Assembly: GCA_019114565.1 (NCBI GenBank)
Contig: DXFI01000072.1
Location: forward strand, 1 to 37,669
Length of the DNA: 37,669 bases
Origin: Candidatus Desulfovibrio intestinigallinarum
Lineage (GTDB): Bacteria; Desulfobacterota; Desulfovibrionia; Desulfovibrionales; Desulfovibrionaceae
Direction: 5' to 3'
Shown: in pieces, positions 8,719 through 17,040 of the stretch
Numbering within the stretch: the stretch's first letter is position 1
Layout: each line of letters opens with the position of its first letter
Program-made: the position numbers and the translations under genes
The notes under the pieces: model-generated
Seen by the model: only the letters and a program-made list of their open reading frames with translations
Database searches by the model: none
What the model was told of the DNA's origin: nothing

Positions 8719-10021
8719 TTACGCGCCCGCAAGAAGGATGAAGCAGACGATACCCACAACGACGCCGTAGATGGTGAAGGGCACCACGGTGCGGCGGAGG
8801 ATGGGGCCTTCATGGCCGATCATACCGAGCACGGCGCACACGGCGACGATGTTGTGGATGCAGATCATGTTACCCATGGCGCCGCCGACGCCCTGAGCGG
8901 CCACGATGATGTAGTGACCGGGCACGGAGTAGTTGAGAGCCGTGGCAACGTTCCACTGGAAGTTACCGAACAGCATGTCGGACACGGTGTTGGAACCGGT
9001 GATGAACGCGCCGAGACCGCCCACGAAGGAGGCCAGCATGGGCCAGGCATTACCGGTCAGCCACGCGCGGGCCTGAGACATGTGTTCGGTGTATTCGGTG
9101 GCGCTGGAGGCCTTGATCAGGCCGGACCAGTCGGGACGCCATTCGGAGCTGGGCGGAAAGTTCCAGACGCCGTCCTTGGGCAGACAGAAGCCCTTCTTGG
9201 TCAGCCACACCAGCGCGCCGAGGCCCACCAGACCGCCGACCATGGAGGGCAGTTCAGGACCGCCGAGCCAGGCCAGCAGCATGTAGGGCACCAGGAAGCA
9301 GACGGAAGCCATGAGGCAGTAACGCCAGGCACGGAAACCTTCCATCCAGGACTTGTTGGCGCCGAAAATACGGGTCATGAACCCGAGCAGGAAGATGGGC
9401 AGAATGAAGCCCATGGGCAGATGCATCAGAGTGACGTATTCACCGATGATCTTGTAGACCCTGGTGGGATCGCTGTAGCCGGCGGCCGCCATGGCAATGC
9501 TTTCCAGCGATTTGAAACCGGCCAGCACGGGGGTGCCGACAGCGCCGAAGGTCGTGGGCACGCTGTTGAAGGCCAGACAGATGACCGCGGCGCACAGGGG
9601 CGGGAAGCCGAGGCCCAGCAGCAGCGGCGCGGCAAGGGCGGCAGGCGTGCCGAAGCCCGCGGGCCTTCGATGAAGGCCGCGAACATGAAGCCGATGATGA
9701 TGGTCTGCACGCGCCGGTCAGGGCTGATTTTCTTCATGCCCGCCTGAATGGTTTCCATGGCGCCGTTATAGTGCAGGGTGTAGTAGATGAGCAGCGCGCG
9801 CCGAACACGATGATCAGCACGCCGATGGCGGTGATGGTACCTTCAATGGACAGGGCGACCAGACGCATGGGGGCGATGTCCCAGACGGCCCAGGCAATAA
9901 GGGCTCCGACCAGCCACGAAAGCGGCATGGCGCGCGTCGAGGGCCAGCGCAGGCCGGCCATCAGAATCAGCGCCAGCAGAATCGGAATGAACGCACAGAG
10001 TGCCAGAAAACCAATGCTCAT
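8719..10021 (-). pseudogene. lldP: L-lactate permease (LctP/LldP family) with two apparent 1-nt deletions
   Basis: Three overlapping-frame fragments (9734-10054, 9426-9758, 8719-9561) join into one LctP-like protein: MSIGFLALCAFIPILL...VLIIVFGA / LLIYYTLHYNGAMETI...AAFIEG / [16 protein letters not shown]...FILLAGA. RBS GGAGG before ATG at 10021. Confidence 0.88.
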
Positions 10022-10098
10022 GAAACCTCCTCCATCTCTGTGTTGTGCGGCCATCAGACCGGCACGACTGCCAAAGGAAACCTGTATGCCTGAACGAA

Positions 10099-10137
10099 GA
10101 CGGCGCGCGGCGATTCGTTCAATCGCCGCGCGCCGTC
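10099..10137. terminator. 17-bp perfect inverted repeat between tandem lactate permease genes
   Basis: GACGGCGCGCGGCGATT-CGTTC-AATCGCCGCGCGCCGTC; no long T-tract, so terminator or RNA-stability role is uncertain. Confidence 0.6.
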
Positions 10138-10256
10138 AATCATTTTCAGCAATGCAGATCGCTGCTGTCGCCAGAATCAAGAAACCTGTGTCGCGTTTGC
10201 TCTCCAAGAAAAACCGCAGCGTCTGCGAGATAGCGGACACCGGAGCGAGCCCGGCG

Positions 10257-11894
10257 TTAGGGCAGCATCCAGCGCAGGGGGCCAGCCTGCAGCCAAGTCA
10301 GCACGCAAATGCACACGGTCATGGCCAGACTGTGCGGCAGAGCGAAACGGAAGAGATCGCCTTCCTGCCCCACCATATTGGTGGCCGCAGTGGCCACGCT
10401 GATGGACTGGGGCGAAATCATCTTGCCGGTGACGCCGCCGGAGGAGTTGGCGGCCACGGCCAGTTCGGGATACATGCCCACCACTTCCGCAGTGTTGCGC
10501 TGCATGCCGCAGAACAGAGCGTTGGACGATGTGTCCGAACCGGTCAGAAACACGCCCAGCCAGCCCAGCAGGGGCGCAAAGAGCGGGAACAGGCCGCCGG
10601 TCATGGTAAAGGCGATGCCCAAGGTGGAACTCATGCCGGAGTAATTCATGAGGTAGGCCAGACCAAGGATCATGGCGATGGTCACAATGGGGAAGCGCAG
10701 CTGCACCACGGTGCGGCCGAAGCAGCTGACGGCCTTGCCGAAGGAATAGCCGGGCATGAGCGGCACGGAGAAGAGACCGGCAAGGAGGATGGCCGTGCCG
10801 CCAGCGGACAGCCAGTTGAACGTGAACTTCGCGCCGTAGACGCTGTCGGCGGCGATGGGAGCGGTCTTCACCACCATCCCGTCAAGACCGGGCCAGCCGA
10901 AGGTGATGACGGAGCCGGGAATGGCGTTCAGCAGATTCTTGAACTGGGGCAGTCCCCACAGAAAAACCATAACGGCCAGAATGATATAGGGGCTCCAAGC
11001 GCGCAGCACCACACCCATATTGATGGGGCCAGCCTTTTCCAGAGCGGAAGCGGCGCTGTCTTCGCCCTCGAAGCGCCAGACATTGGCGGGCTTCCAGACG
11101 CGCAGCAGGATCACCAAGCCGATGATGGTAATCAGGGCCGACATGATGTCGGGCAGGGTCGGGCCGTGGAAGTTGGAGAACAGGAACTGCGAGCCAGCGA
11201 AGCAGACGCCCGCCACGGCAATGGCGGGAAGCACTTCCATGGAGCGCTTGAAGCCGCACATGAGCACGCAGAGCCAGAGCGGCACGATGACGGACATGAA
11301 GGGGAGCTGACGGCCGACGATGGCGCTGATGGTCATATCCGAGAAGCCGGACACCTGACCGGCCACGATGATGGGCACGCCGATGGCTCCGAAGGCCACG
11401 GGCGCGGTGTTAGCGATGAGACAGACGCCAGCGGCATAGAGGGGCTTGAAGCCCAGCCCCACCAGCATGGCGGCCGTAATGGCCACGGGCGTGCCGAAGC
11501 CCGCCGTGCCTTCGAGGAACGCGCCGAATGCAAAGGCGATGAAGATGGCCTGAAGACGACGGTCGTCCGTCAGGCTGGCGAGCGACTGCTTGAGATGCTC
11601 GAACTCGCCTGATTCCACCGTCATGTTATAGACCCATACGGCCGTGACGACGATCCAGATAATGGGGAACAGACCGAACGCCGCCCCATACAGGAAGGAA
11701 TTGACGGCGATGCCCAGCGGCATGCCCCAGACGCCGACGGCAAGCGCCGCCGACAAAACCACGGCCACAAGGGCAGCATGATGCCCTTTGGACCGGCGCA
11801 CCGCCAGCATGTAGAAAAGGGCAATCAGAGGAATCCCCGCCAGCAGGGCGGAGAAAAGAGCGCCTCCCACCGGGTCATAGACTTGAGTCCACAT
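10257..11894 (-). CDS. lldP: L-lactate permease (LctP/LldP family)
   Basis: AFLEGTAGFGTPVAITAAMLVGLGFKPLYAAGVCLIANTAPVAFGAIGVPI and GWLGVFLTGSDTSSNALFCGMQ motifs; RBS AAGGAG. Confidence 0.95.
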   Translation of the reverse strand: MWTQVYDPVGGALFSALLAGIPLIALFYMLAVRRSKGHHAALVAVVLSAALAVGVWGMPLGIAVNSFLYGAAFGLFPIIWIVVTAVWVYNMTVESGEFEHLKQSLASLTDDRRLQAIFIAFAFGAFLEGTAGFGTPVAITAAMLVGLGFKPLYAAGVCLIANTAPVAFGAIGVPIIVAGQVSGFSDMTISAIVGRQLPFMSVIVPLWLCVLMCGFKRSMEVLPAIAVAGVCFAGSQFLFSNFHGPTLPDIMSALITIIGLVILLRVWKPANVWRFEGEDSAASALEKAGPINMGVVLRAWSPYIILAVMVFLWGLPQFKNLLNAIPGSVITFGWPGLDGMVVKTAPIAADSVYGAKFTFNWLSAGGTAILLAGLFSVPLMPGYSFGKAVSCFGRTVVQLRFPIVTIAMILGLAYLMNYSGMSSTLGIAFTMTGGLFPLFAPLLGWLGVFLTGSDTSSNALFCGMQRNTAEVVGMYPELAVAANSSGGVTGKMISPQSISVATAATNMVGQEGDLFRFALPHSLAMTVCICVLTWLQAGPLRWMLP

Positions 11895-12029
11895 CGCAAC
11901 ATCTCCTTCTTTTATCGACCAATAAACAAAGCAAAACCTTCAGGCTCCGAACCTGAATATCCCGCCCCCTCGCGTCAGCCATCTGTTCGAAACGCATAGG
12001 CCGTCTACTTCTTATTTGGAGGACTCCTT

Positions 12030-12058
12030 TTATTATCGCATAAACACGCCTGCGTCAA
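12030..12058 (-). promoter_or_regulatory. Candidate sigma-70 promoter for the lactate permease at 10257-11894
   Basis: Minus strand TTGACG-N17-TAATAA about 135 nt upstream of the start codon. Confidence 0.5.
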
Positions 12059-12311
12059 TGCTCCTGCGCCACTTGCATCATTTGTCAAAAAGGGAAAGCC
12101 CTCCCGGCCTATGCGGCAGCCGATATGCGAAGGCACGCCATACTGTGCCCGCACTCTACAAGAGCAGAGACTGAAACAGCAAAATTTCCAAAAGAGGCAG
12201 GGAAGCTACCATGACGCGGCACGCAGCATCATTATGAACTGCTGATTCGCACTGAAAGCCCGGATTCCCCGCCCATTGCAGTAGCCCATAGAACATGCTG
12301 CCTTAAAAAAG

Positions 12312-12373
12312 CAGAACGCGAGGCGGCACAGCGCCGCCTCGCGTTTCACCTTTTTCAAAGTTGGAACGCTCCA
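12312..12373 (-). repeat. Family A repeat, copy c (truncated), abutting a family B element
   Basis: Minus-strand GGAGCGTTCCAACTTTGAAAAAGGTGAAACGCGAGGCGGCG...; includes a 13-bp perfect stem AACGCGAGGCGGC/GCCGCCTCGCGTT. Confidence 0.8.
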
Positions 12374-12680
12374 GGGTCAGGACTCATTATCAGATGTTGA
12401 TTTTCCGGGATATTCATCCATGTAATGATGTGAAAAAAGAAAAAAAACAAAATATCATTGCATGTTACAAAAATGTCCATCTTTACCCGTCAGACTCCGC
12501 GCGCGGGTTTTGGGGAGGATGGGGGAGTTTTAGGGGGAAGGAACCCCTTTTTGCCGCAAGCAGCGACCCAACGGGCGGCCGAAGGCCGTGTCCGTTAGGC
12601 GACGCAGGAGCCTTACGGACATCGACAGCAGAGCAAAGGGGATCCTTCCCCCTCAAGACAAACGTAATGCGTCCTGACCC
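12374..12680 (-). mobile_element. Family B MITE-like element (307 bp) containing a family C hairpin with loop insert
   Basis: Terminal inverted repeats GGGTCAGGACTCATTAT / GGGTCAGGACGCATTAC; right flank TA, left flank CA; interior collinear with 27252-27480. No transposase ORF. Confidence 0.8.
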
Positions 12681-14203
12681 TAGCGGCCGTCTTCTTCCCG
12701 CAGCCGCCAGAGAGTTTGCAGGCGTCGGGCATAGCTGTGCTTTGCGCGCAGCTCCTCCCGCCAGGCGGCGCAGAACGCTTTTGTTTTTTCCGGCGACGCG
12801 GCAAAGGTCTCCAGCCGCTCCGGCAAATCCGCGGGACGGCGCAGACGCATGGGTTCCACCAGTGACGCGGGGAATATCTCCAGCCCCGGCGTGGCGTCGC
12901 TCAGCAGCAGACCATGCGCGGCCCAGACATCGAAATGACGCTGACTCAGGCTGTGCGGCAACAGCAGACTCGTCACGTTAAGCACAGCGCCGGAACGCGC
13001 ATAGAGTTCCGGCAGGCCCGCATAATAATCCACGGGAGGCTCCACGGGAGCGCCGGGCAGCACATTCCGCCAGCCATCGTCACCCACAAGGCGCAGCTTC
13101 GCCGCCGCCAGAGCTTCCCGCACCCAGTGCACGCGCCGGGCCTGCGAACAGCTTTCCGCCCCCAGTCCCACGCAGCGCACGGCAGTCCCCGGCCAGCAGT
13201 CCCCGCCCAGCCGTTCGTGCCACCAGTGAAAATCCGGCGGTACGGGATCGTCCGCCGCCACCAGTTGCAGGCCCTCGGTCAGCAGCTCCGGCGGAACCGA
13301 GGCAGCGGCAAAGAAGCTCCCCTTGCGCGGAAAGGCGGAACGCCCCACAAACAGCGGCGACCCCTCCCTCCGGCACAGCGGCGCATGCCACATATGCGGC
13401 GCAACGGCCAGCGGCAGCAGCGACACATGTTGCGCGCCCGCCCGCCGCAGACCATCAAGAAAGCTCGCATCCGTGACGCATATGCGGCAGTCCCGCCACC
13501 ACGGCCCGCGCGCGGCGCTCAACAGATGCCAGGGATTATCCACGCACCAGATGACGACGGAAATCCCCGCCGCAAGGCAGGCATGCGCAAGTCGCCCCTC
13601 GGCATCCAGCCCCCGCAGATTGACGGAAAGCAGCATGGCCGGCGCATGCGCCGCCGCCCGGCGCAGCAGCGGAAAGAGCGCGGCCCCTCCCTTGTCCGGC
13701 GGATAGTCCAGGACGCGCAGCCCCAGTTCCCGGGCGGCATGCCGCAGCTCCAGATGCAGCAGCCCGTGTTCGTCGCCGGGCAGGATCAGCAGAGGCCCGG
13801 CCCCGACGGCACGCGGCGGCAGCGGACAGCAGGCCGCCGCCATACGCCCCAGCAGCGGCCCCCAGAACTCCGGCGCAAGACGCAGCCCCGGCCTGTAGAA
13901 ATAACGGCGGCAGCGCGCCGCCAGCGTTACGGCCTGTTCCGGCGTCACCTCCTGCCATGAGGACGGCGGCAGCGGCGCGTCCGGCAGCGCGCGGCGCGTG
14001 TCCGGACAGTCCAGCCAGAACACGCGCCCGGAAGCGGCAAAGGGCAGCGCCGCCGGATCTTCCGGCCCCAGCCCCAGCAACAGACAGTCGCCGCCTTCCG
14101 GGCCCGCCGCTTCCCACTGACGGGCATCGCCCGAAAGCGTCAGCGGGCGTCCGCAAAAATCAGGAATCGCAACACGGCGGGGAGCTCGGGGGGAAGACGT
14201 CAT
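12680..14203 (-). CDS. Glycosyltransferase, CgeB/DUF3880-like
   Basis: [38 protein letters not shown], and C-terminal [40 protein letters not shown], as in CgeB-type family members. Start set at [10 protein letters not shown]. Confidence 0.75.
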   Translation of the reverse strand: MTSSPRAPRRVAIPDFCGRPLTLSGDARQWEAAGPEGGDCLLLGLGPEDPAALPFAASGRVFWLDCPDTRRALPDAPLPPSSWQEVTPEQAVTLAARCRRYFYRPGLRLAPEFWGPLLGRMAAACCPLPPRAVGAGPLLILPGDEHGLLHLELRHAARELGLRVLDYPPDKGGAALFPLLRRAAAHAPAMLLSVNLRGLDAEGRLAHACLAAGISVVIWCVDNPWHLLSAARGPWWRDCRICVTDASFLDGLRRAGAQHVSLLPLAVAPHMWHAPLCRREGSPLFVGRSAFPRKGSFFAAASVPPELLTEGLQLVAADDPVPPDFHWWHERLGGDCWPGTAVRCVGLGAESCSQARRVHWVREALAAAKLRLVGDDGWRNVLPGAPVEPPVDYYAGLPELYARSGAVLNVTSLLLPHSLSQRHFDVWAAHGLLLSDATPGLEIFPASLVEPMRLRRPADLPERLETFAASPEKTKAFCAAWREELRAKHSYARRLQTLWRLREEDGR

Positions 14204-14279
14204 GAAAATCTCCGGGCAGACAGGCAAGGAAATACTTGGCTTGCGTCGCAAAAAAGGATATGGCAACGGGCGGTGTGCT

Positions 14280-14924
14280 ATGAAAGAATATCGTGATCAC
14301 TACTTCCTCAAGGCCAAGCGGGAAAACTACCCCGCCCGTTCCGTCTACAAACTGAAGGAATTGGACGGCAAATTCAAGTTGTTCCGCCAGGGAATGCGGG
14401 TTCTCGATCTGGGAGCCGCTCCGGGTTCATGGTCGCTGGGCGCCGCGGAAAAGGTGGGGCGCAACGGCCTTGTGCTGGGCTGCGACATCCAGACCACCGA
14501 AACGGTCTTCCCCGCGCAGGTCACCTTCATGGTGGAAGACGTTTTTCAGCGTTCCCCCGAGTTCGAGGCCAGACTCGACGAAATCGGCCCCTTTGACGTG
14601 GTCATGAGCGATATGGCGCCTCGCACAACCGGCACCAAGTTTACCGATCAGGCGCGTTCGCTGGAGCTGGCCTGCGAGGCCCTCACCGTGGCCCGCATGC
14701 GCCTCAAGCCCGGCGGCAGCTTTGTGGTCAAAATTTTCATGGGGCCGGATATTCAGGAGCTCCTTGCGCCCATGCGCAAGGCTTTCGGCACGGTCAAATC
14801 CTTCAAGCCCAAGAGCTCCCGGGCCGAAAGCAAGGAAACCTTCTTCGTCGGCATGGCCTTCCGGGCCGAAGCTGCCCTCGATCCCCACGCTCCCCCCGAG
14901 CTTCCCCCTCCCTTCGGGGAATAA
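14280..14924 (+). CDS. rlmE: 23S rRNA (uridine-2'-O)-methyltransferase RlmE/FtsJ family
   Basis: [36 protein letters not shown] motif, [43 protein letters not shown]. Confidence 0.93.
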   Translation: MKEYRDHYFLKAKRENYPARSVYKLKELDGKFKLFRQGMRVLDLGAAPGSWSLGAAEKVGRNGLVLGCDIQTTETVFPAQVTFMVEDVFQRSPEFEARLDEIGPFDVVMSDMAPRTTGTKFTDQARSLELACEALTVARMRLKPGGSFVVKIFMGPDIQELLAPMRKAFGTVKSFKPKSSRAESKETFFVGMAFRAEAALDPHAPPELPPPFGE

Positions 14925-15068
14925 CGCGCTTTGCCTTTGAACAAGGCGGAACGCGAGGCGGCGGCACAGCGCCGCCCGGCCCGAAGTGAGCGGAAAAACC
15001 GCTTTTTTCCGCGAAATGACAGGCCGTACGATCTGAAACGCCACGCGTTTCAGACTGAAAAAGCTCTG
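14922..15068 (+). repeat. Family A multi-hairpin repeat, copy d; begins at the rlmE stop codon
   Basis: TAACGCGCTTTGCCTTTGAACAAGGCGGAACGC aligns without gaps to the consensus left end TAGAGCGTTTCAACTTTGAAAAAGGTGAAACGC; downstream hairpins conserved. Confidence 0.85.
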
Positions 15069-15215
15069 GCGTGCGCTCCGGCGCGGCTCTTTCCGGTCGA
15101 CGCCCGCACGTCCCCCTTGCCAGAACGCACGCGCCGTCTTTCCGGCACACGTTTACCGGCGCTGTCCTGCTCAGGACAATCCGCCATATACACTTTTCTC
15201 TTTTTTGGAGGTCAT

Positions 15216-15953
15216 ATGTCTGGGCATAGCAAATGGGCCAATATTCAGCACCGCAAGGGCCGTCAGGACGCAAAGCGCGGCAAGGTCTTCACCAAGGCCG
15301 CCAAGGAAATCATCATCGCCGCCAAGAACGGCGGCGATCCGGCGGGCAACCCCCGTCTGCGCGCAGCCATTGCGGCCGCCAAGGCCGTGAACTTGCCCAA
15401 GGACAAAATCGAGGCCGCCATCCGCAAGGGTACCGGCGAAGATGCCGGCGGCGATCTCACCGAATGCTTCTATGAAGGTTACGGCCCCGGCGGCATCGCC
15501 ATCATGGTGGAAGTGGCCACCGACAACAAGAACCGCACCGTCGCCGAAGTCCGCCACCTCTTCACCAAGCACGGCGGCAGCCTCGGCACCGACGGCAGCG
15601 TGAGCTGGATGTTCGACCGCAAGGGCGTCATCACCGTGGACAAGGCCGCCTTTACCGAAGATCAGATCATGGAAGCCGCCATGGAAGCCGGCGCCGACGA
15701 CGTTATCGACGATGACGATGTCTGGACCATCCAGACCGCCATGGCCGACTTCGCCGCCGTGCGCGACGCTCTCGAAGCCGCCAACGTGGCCATGCAGTCC
15801 GCCGAACTCGCCATGGTTCCCCAGAACCTCACGGCCGTGGACGCCGAAATGGGTCAGAAGGTGCTGCGCCTCATGGACGCTCTCGATGATAACGACGACG
15901 TCCAGAACGTCTACGCCAACGCCGACTTCCCCGACGACATGCCCACCGACTAA
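15216..15953 (+). CDS. yebC: YebC/PmpR-family protein
   Basis: [40 protein letters not shown] is the diagnostic N-terminus; RBS TTGGAGG. Confidence 0.96.
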   Translation: MSGHSKWANIQHRKGRQDAKRGKVFTKAAKEIIIAAKNGGDPAGNPRLRAAIAAAKAVNLPKDKIEAAIRKGTGEDAGGDLTECFYEGYGPGGIAIMVEVATDNKNRTVAEVRHLFTKHGGSLGTDGSVSWMFDRKGVITVDKAAFTEDQIMEAAMEAGADDVIDDDDVWTIQTAMADFAAVRDALEAANVAMQSAELAMVPQNLTAVDAEMGQKVLRLMDALDDNDDVQNVYANADFPDDMPTD

Positions 15954-15968
15954 ATCAGCCTTTTGCTG

Positions 15969-16045
15969 AAGGCTTTTTTCCGGGGGGAAGGATTACAAGA
16001 ACACCTTCCTCCCGGCCCCCATCCCTTCCCCGGCGCGCTTTATTC
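15969..16045 (+). repeat. Family C G-arm/C-arm hairpin, copy C6, downstream of yebC
   Basis: GAAGGCTTTTTTCCGGGGGGAAGG...CCTTCCTCCCGGCCCCCATCCCTTCCCCGGCGCGCTTTATTC, collinear with 8125-8215. Confidence 0.75.
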
Positions 16046-16102
16046 AGAGCGTCTTCCGCTCCTCCGCAGCGTAGGCATCGCCGCATCTCCTCTCTGTTTA
16101 TT

Positions 16103-16250
16103 TAGAGCGTTTCAACGTTGAAAAAGGTGAAACGCGAAGCGGCGGCACAGCGCCGCCCGGCCCGAATTGAGCGGAAAACCACGCTTTTTCCACAAGACGA
16201 CAAGTCGTATGCATTTGAAACGCAACGCGTTTCACACTGAAAATTCTTCA
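16103..16250 (+). repeat. Family A multi-hairpin repeat, copy e
   Basis: TAGAGCGTTTCAACGTTGAAAAAGGTGAAACGC...GACGACAAGTCGTATGCATTTGAAACGCAACGCGTTTCACACTGAAAATTC. Confidence 0.88.
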
Positions 16251-16259
16251 GGGCTCTCT

Positions 16260-16775
16260 GTGGTAACAGTCATCGGCATAGACCCCGGTTCCCGCCTCAT
16301 GGGCTGGGGTATCGTCAGCGACCGCTCCGGCGTTCTGCGTCTGGAGGGCTGCGGCGTCATCCGCGGCGCTCAGGGCCCGGACAAAAGCTTTTCCGCGCGT
16401 CTGGCCCGTATCTATGCCGATCTGAACGACGTTATCCGGCAGTATAAGCCCACGGAAGCCGCCATAGAGCAGGTTTTCACCGCCCACAACGCCGCCACGG
16501 CCCTCAAGCTCGGGCAGGCGCGCGGCGTGGCCGTGGCGGCCTGCGCCGCATACGGCATCGGCGTCAGCGACTACCCGCCCACGCTGGTCAAAAAAACGCT
16601 GGTCGGCACCGGCAGCGCCGCCAAGGAACAGGTGTCCTTCATGATCCGCCGCCTTCTCAATCTCCGCGACGAACAATGGGACCCGCGCTGGACGCTGGAC
16701 ACGTCCGACGCGCTGGGCATCGCCATCTGCCACCTTACCATGCGCCGCTTTGCCGCTCTTCAGGCCTCGCACTAG
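16260..16775 (+). CDS. ruvC: Crossover junction endodeoxyribonuclease RuvC (GTG start inferred)
   Basis: VTVIGIDPGSRLMGWGIV, AAIEQVFTAHNAATALKLGQARGVAVAACA, DALGIAICHL; the upstream ORF extension lies inside repeat copy e. Confidence 0.95.
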   Translation: MVTVIGIDPGSRLMGWGIVSDRSGVLRLEGCGVIRGAQGPDKSFSARLARIYADLNDVIRQYKPTEAAIEQVFTAHNAATALKLGQARGVAVAACAAYGIGVSDYPPTLVKKTLVGTGSAAKEQVSFMIRRLLNLRDEQWDPRWTLDTSDALGIAICHLTMRRFAALQASH

Positions 16776-16921
16776 AGCGTTTCAACTTTGAAAAAGGTGA
16801 AACGCGAAGGCGGCGGCACAGTGCCGCCCGGCCAAAAGTGAGCGGAAAAACTGCGCTTTTTCCGCGAAACGACAGGCCGTATGGTTTGAAATGCAAAGCA
16901 TTTCAAACTGAAAATGCTCTA
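16773..16921 (+). repeat. Family A multi-hairpin repeat, copy f (best-preserved, 149 bp); begins at the ruvC stop codon
   Basis: TA|GAGCGTTTCAACTTTGAAA ... TTTCAAACTGAAAATGCTC|TA; four consecutive stem-loops including GTTTGAAATGC-AAA-GCATTTCAAAC. Confidence 0.92.
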
Positions 16922-16972
16922 GCCTCAGGGCTCATTGCATTTTGTTTTGAGGGATAACGCTTTCAGGGAGCA

Positions 16973-17010
16973 CAAAAAAGAAATGCGCCGCAGGATACCC
17001 GCGACGCATT
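16973..17010 (-). terminator. Likely terminator for 17041-17589
   Basis: Inverted repeat AATGCGCCGC...GCGACGCATT with minus-strand T-rich tail TTTCTTTTTTG. Confidence 0.6.
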
Positions 17011-17040
17011 CCGGCGCTTATTGCAAAAAATTTTCCAGGA

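Noticed and set aside
8368-9747. 459-aa plus-strand ORF opposite the frameshifted lactate permease
   Set aside because: Antisense frame starting in a family A repeat; His/Gly/Asp-biased, no domain.
9771-11612. 613-aa plus-strand ORF opposite the lactate permease genes
   Set aside because: Antisense open frame typical of GC-rich DNA; His/Gly/Gln/Ala-biased with no domain, while the minus strand encodes a clear permease.
11895-12300. Noncoding RNA gene upstream of the lactate permease
   Set aside because: Only a short TTCAGG/CCTGAA hairpin and a sigma-70-like promoter were seen; not enough to call an RNA gene.
12374-12680. Full insertion sequence with transposase
   Set aside because: Only about 300 bp between terminal inverted repeats; no transposase-like ORF.
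14202-14280. Earlier RlmE start at ATG 14202 ([10 protein letters not shown]...)
   Set aside because: Would overlap the divergent glycosyltransferase start; the extension is not part of the conserved RlmE fold; [21 protein letters not shown] is the natural N-terminus.
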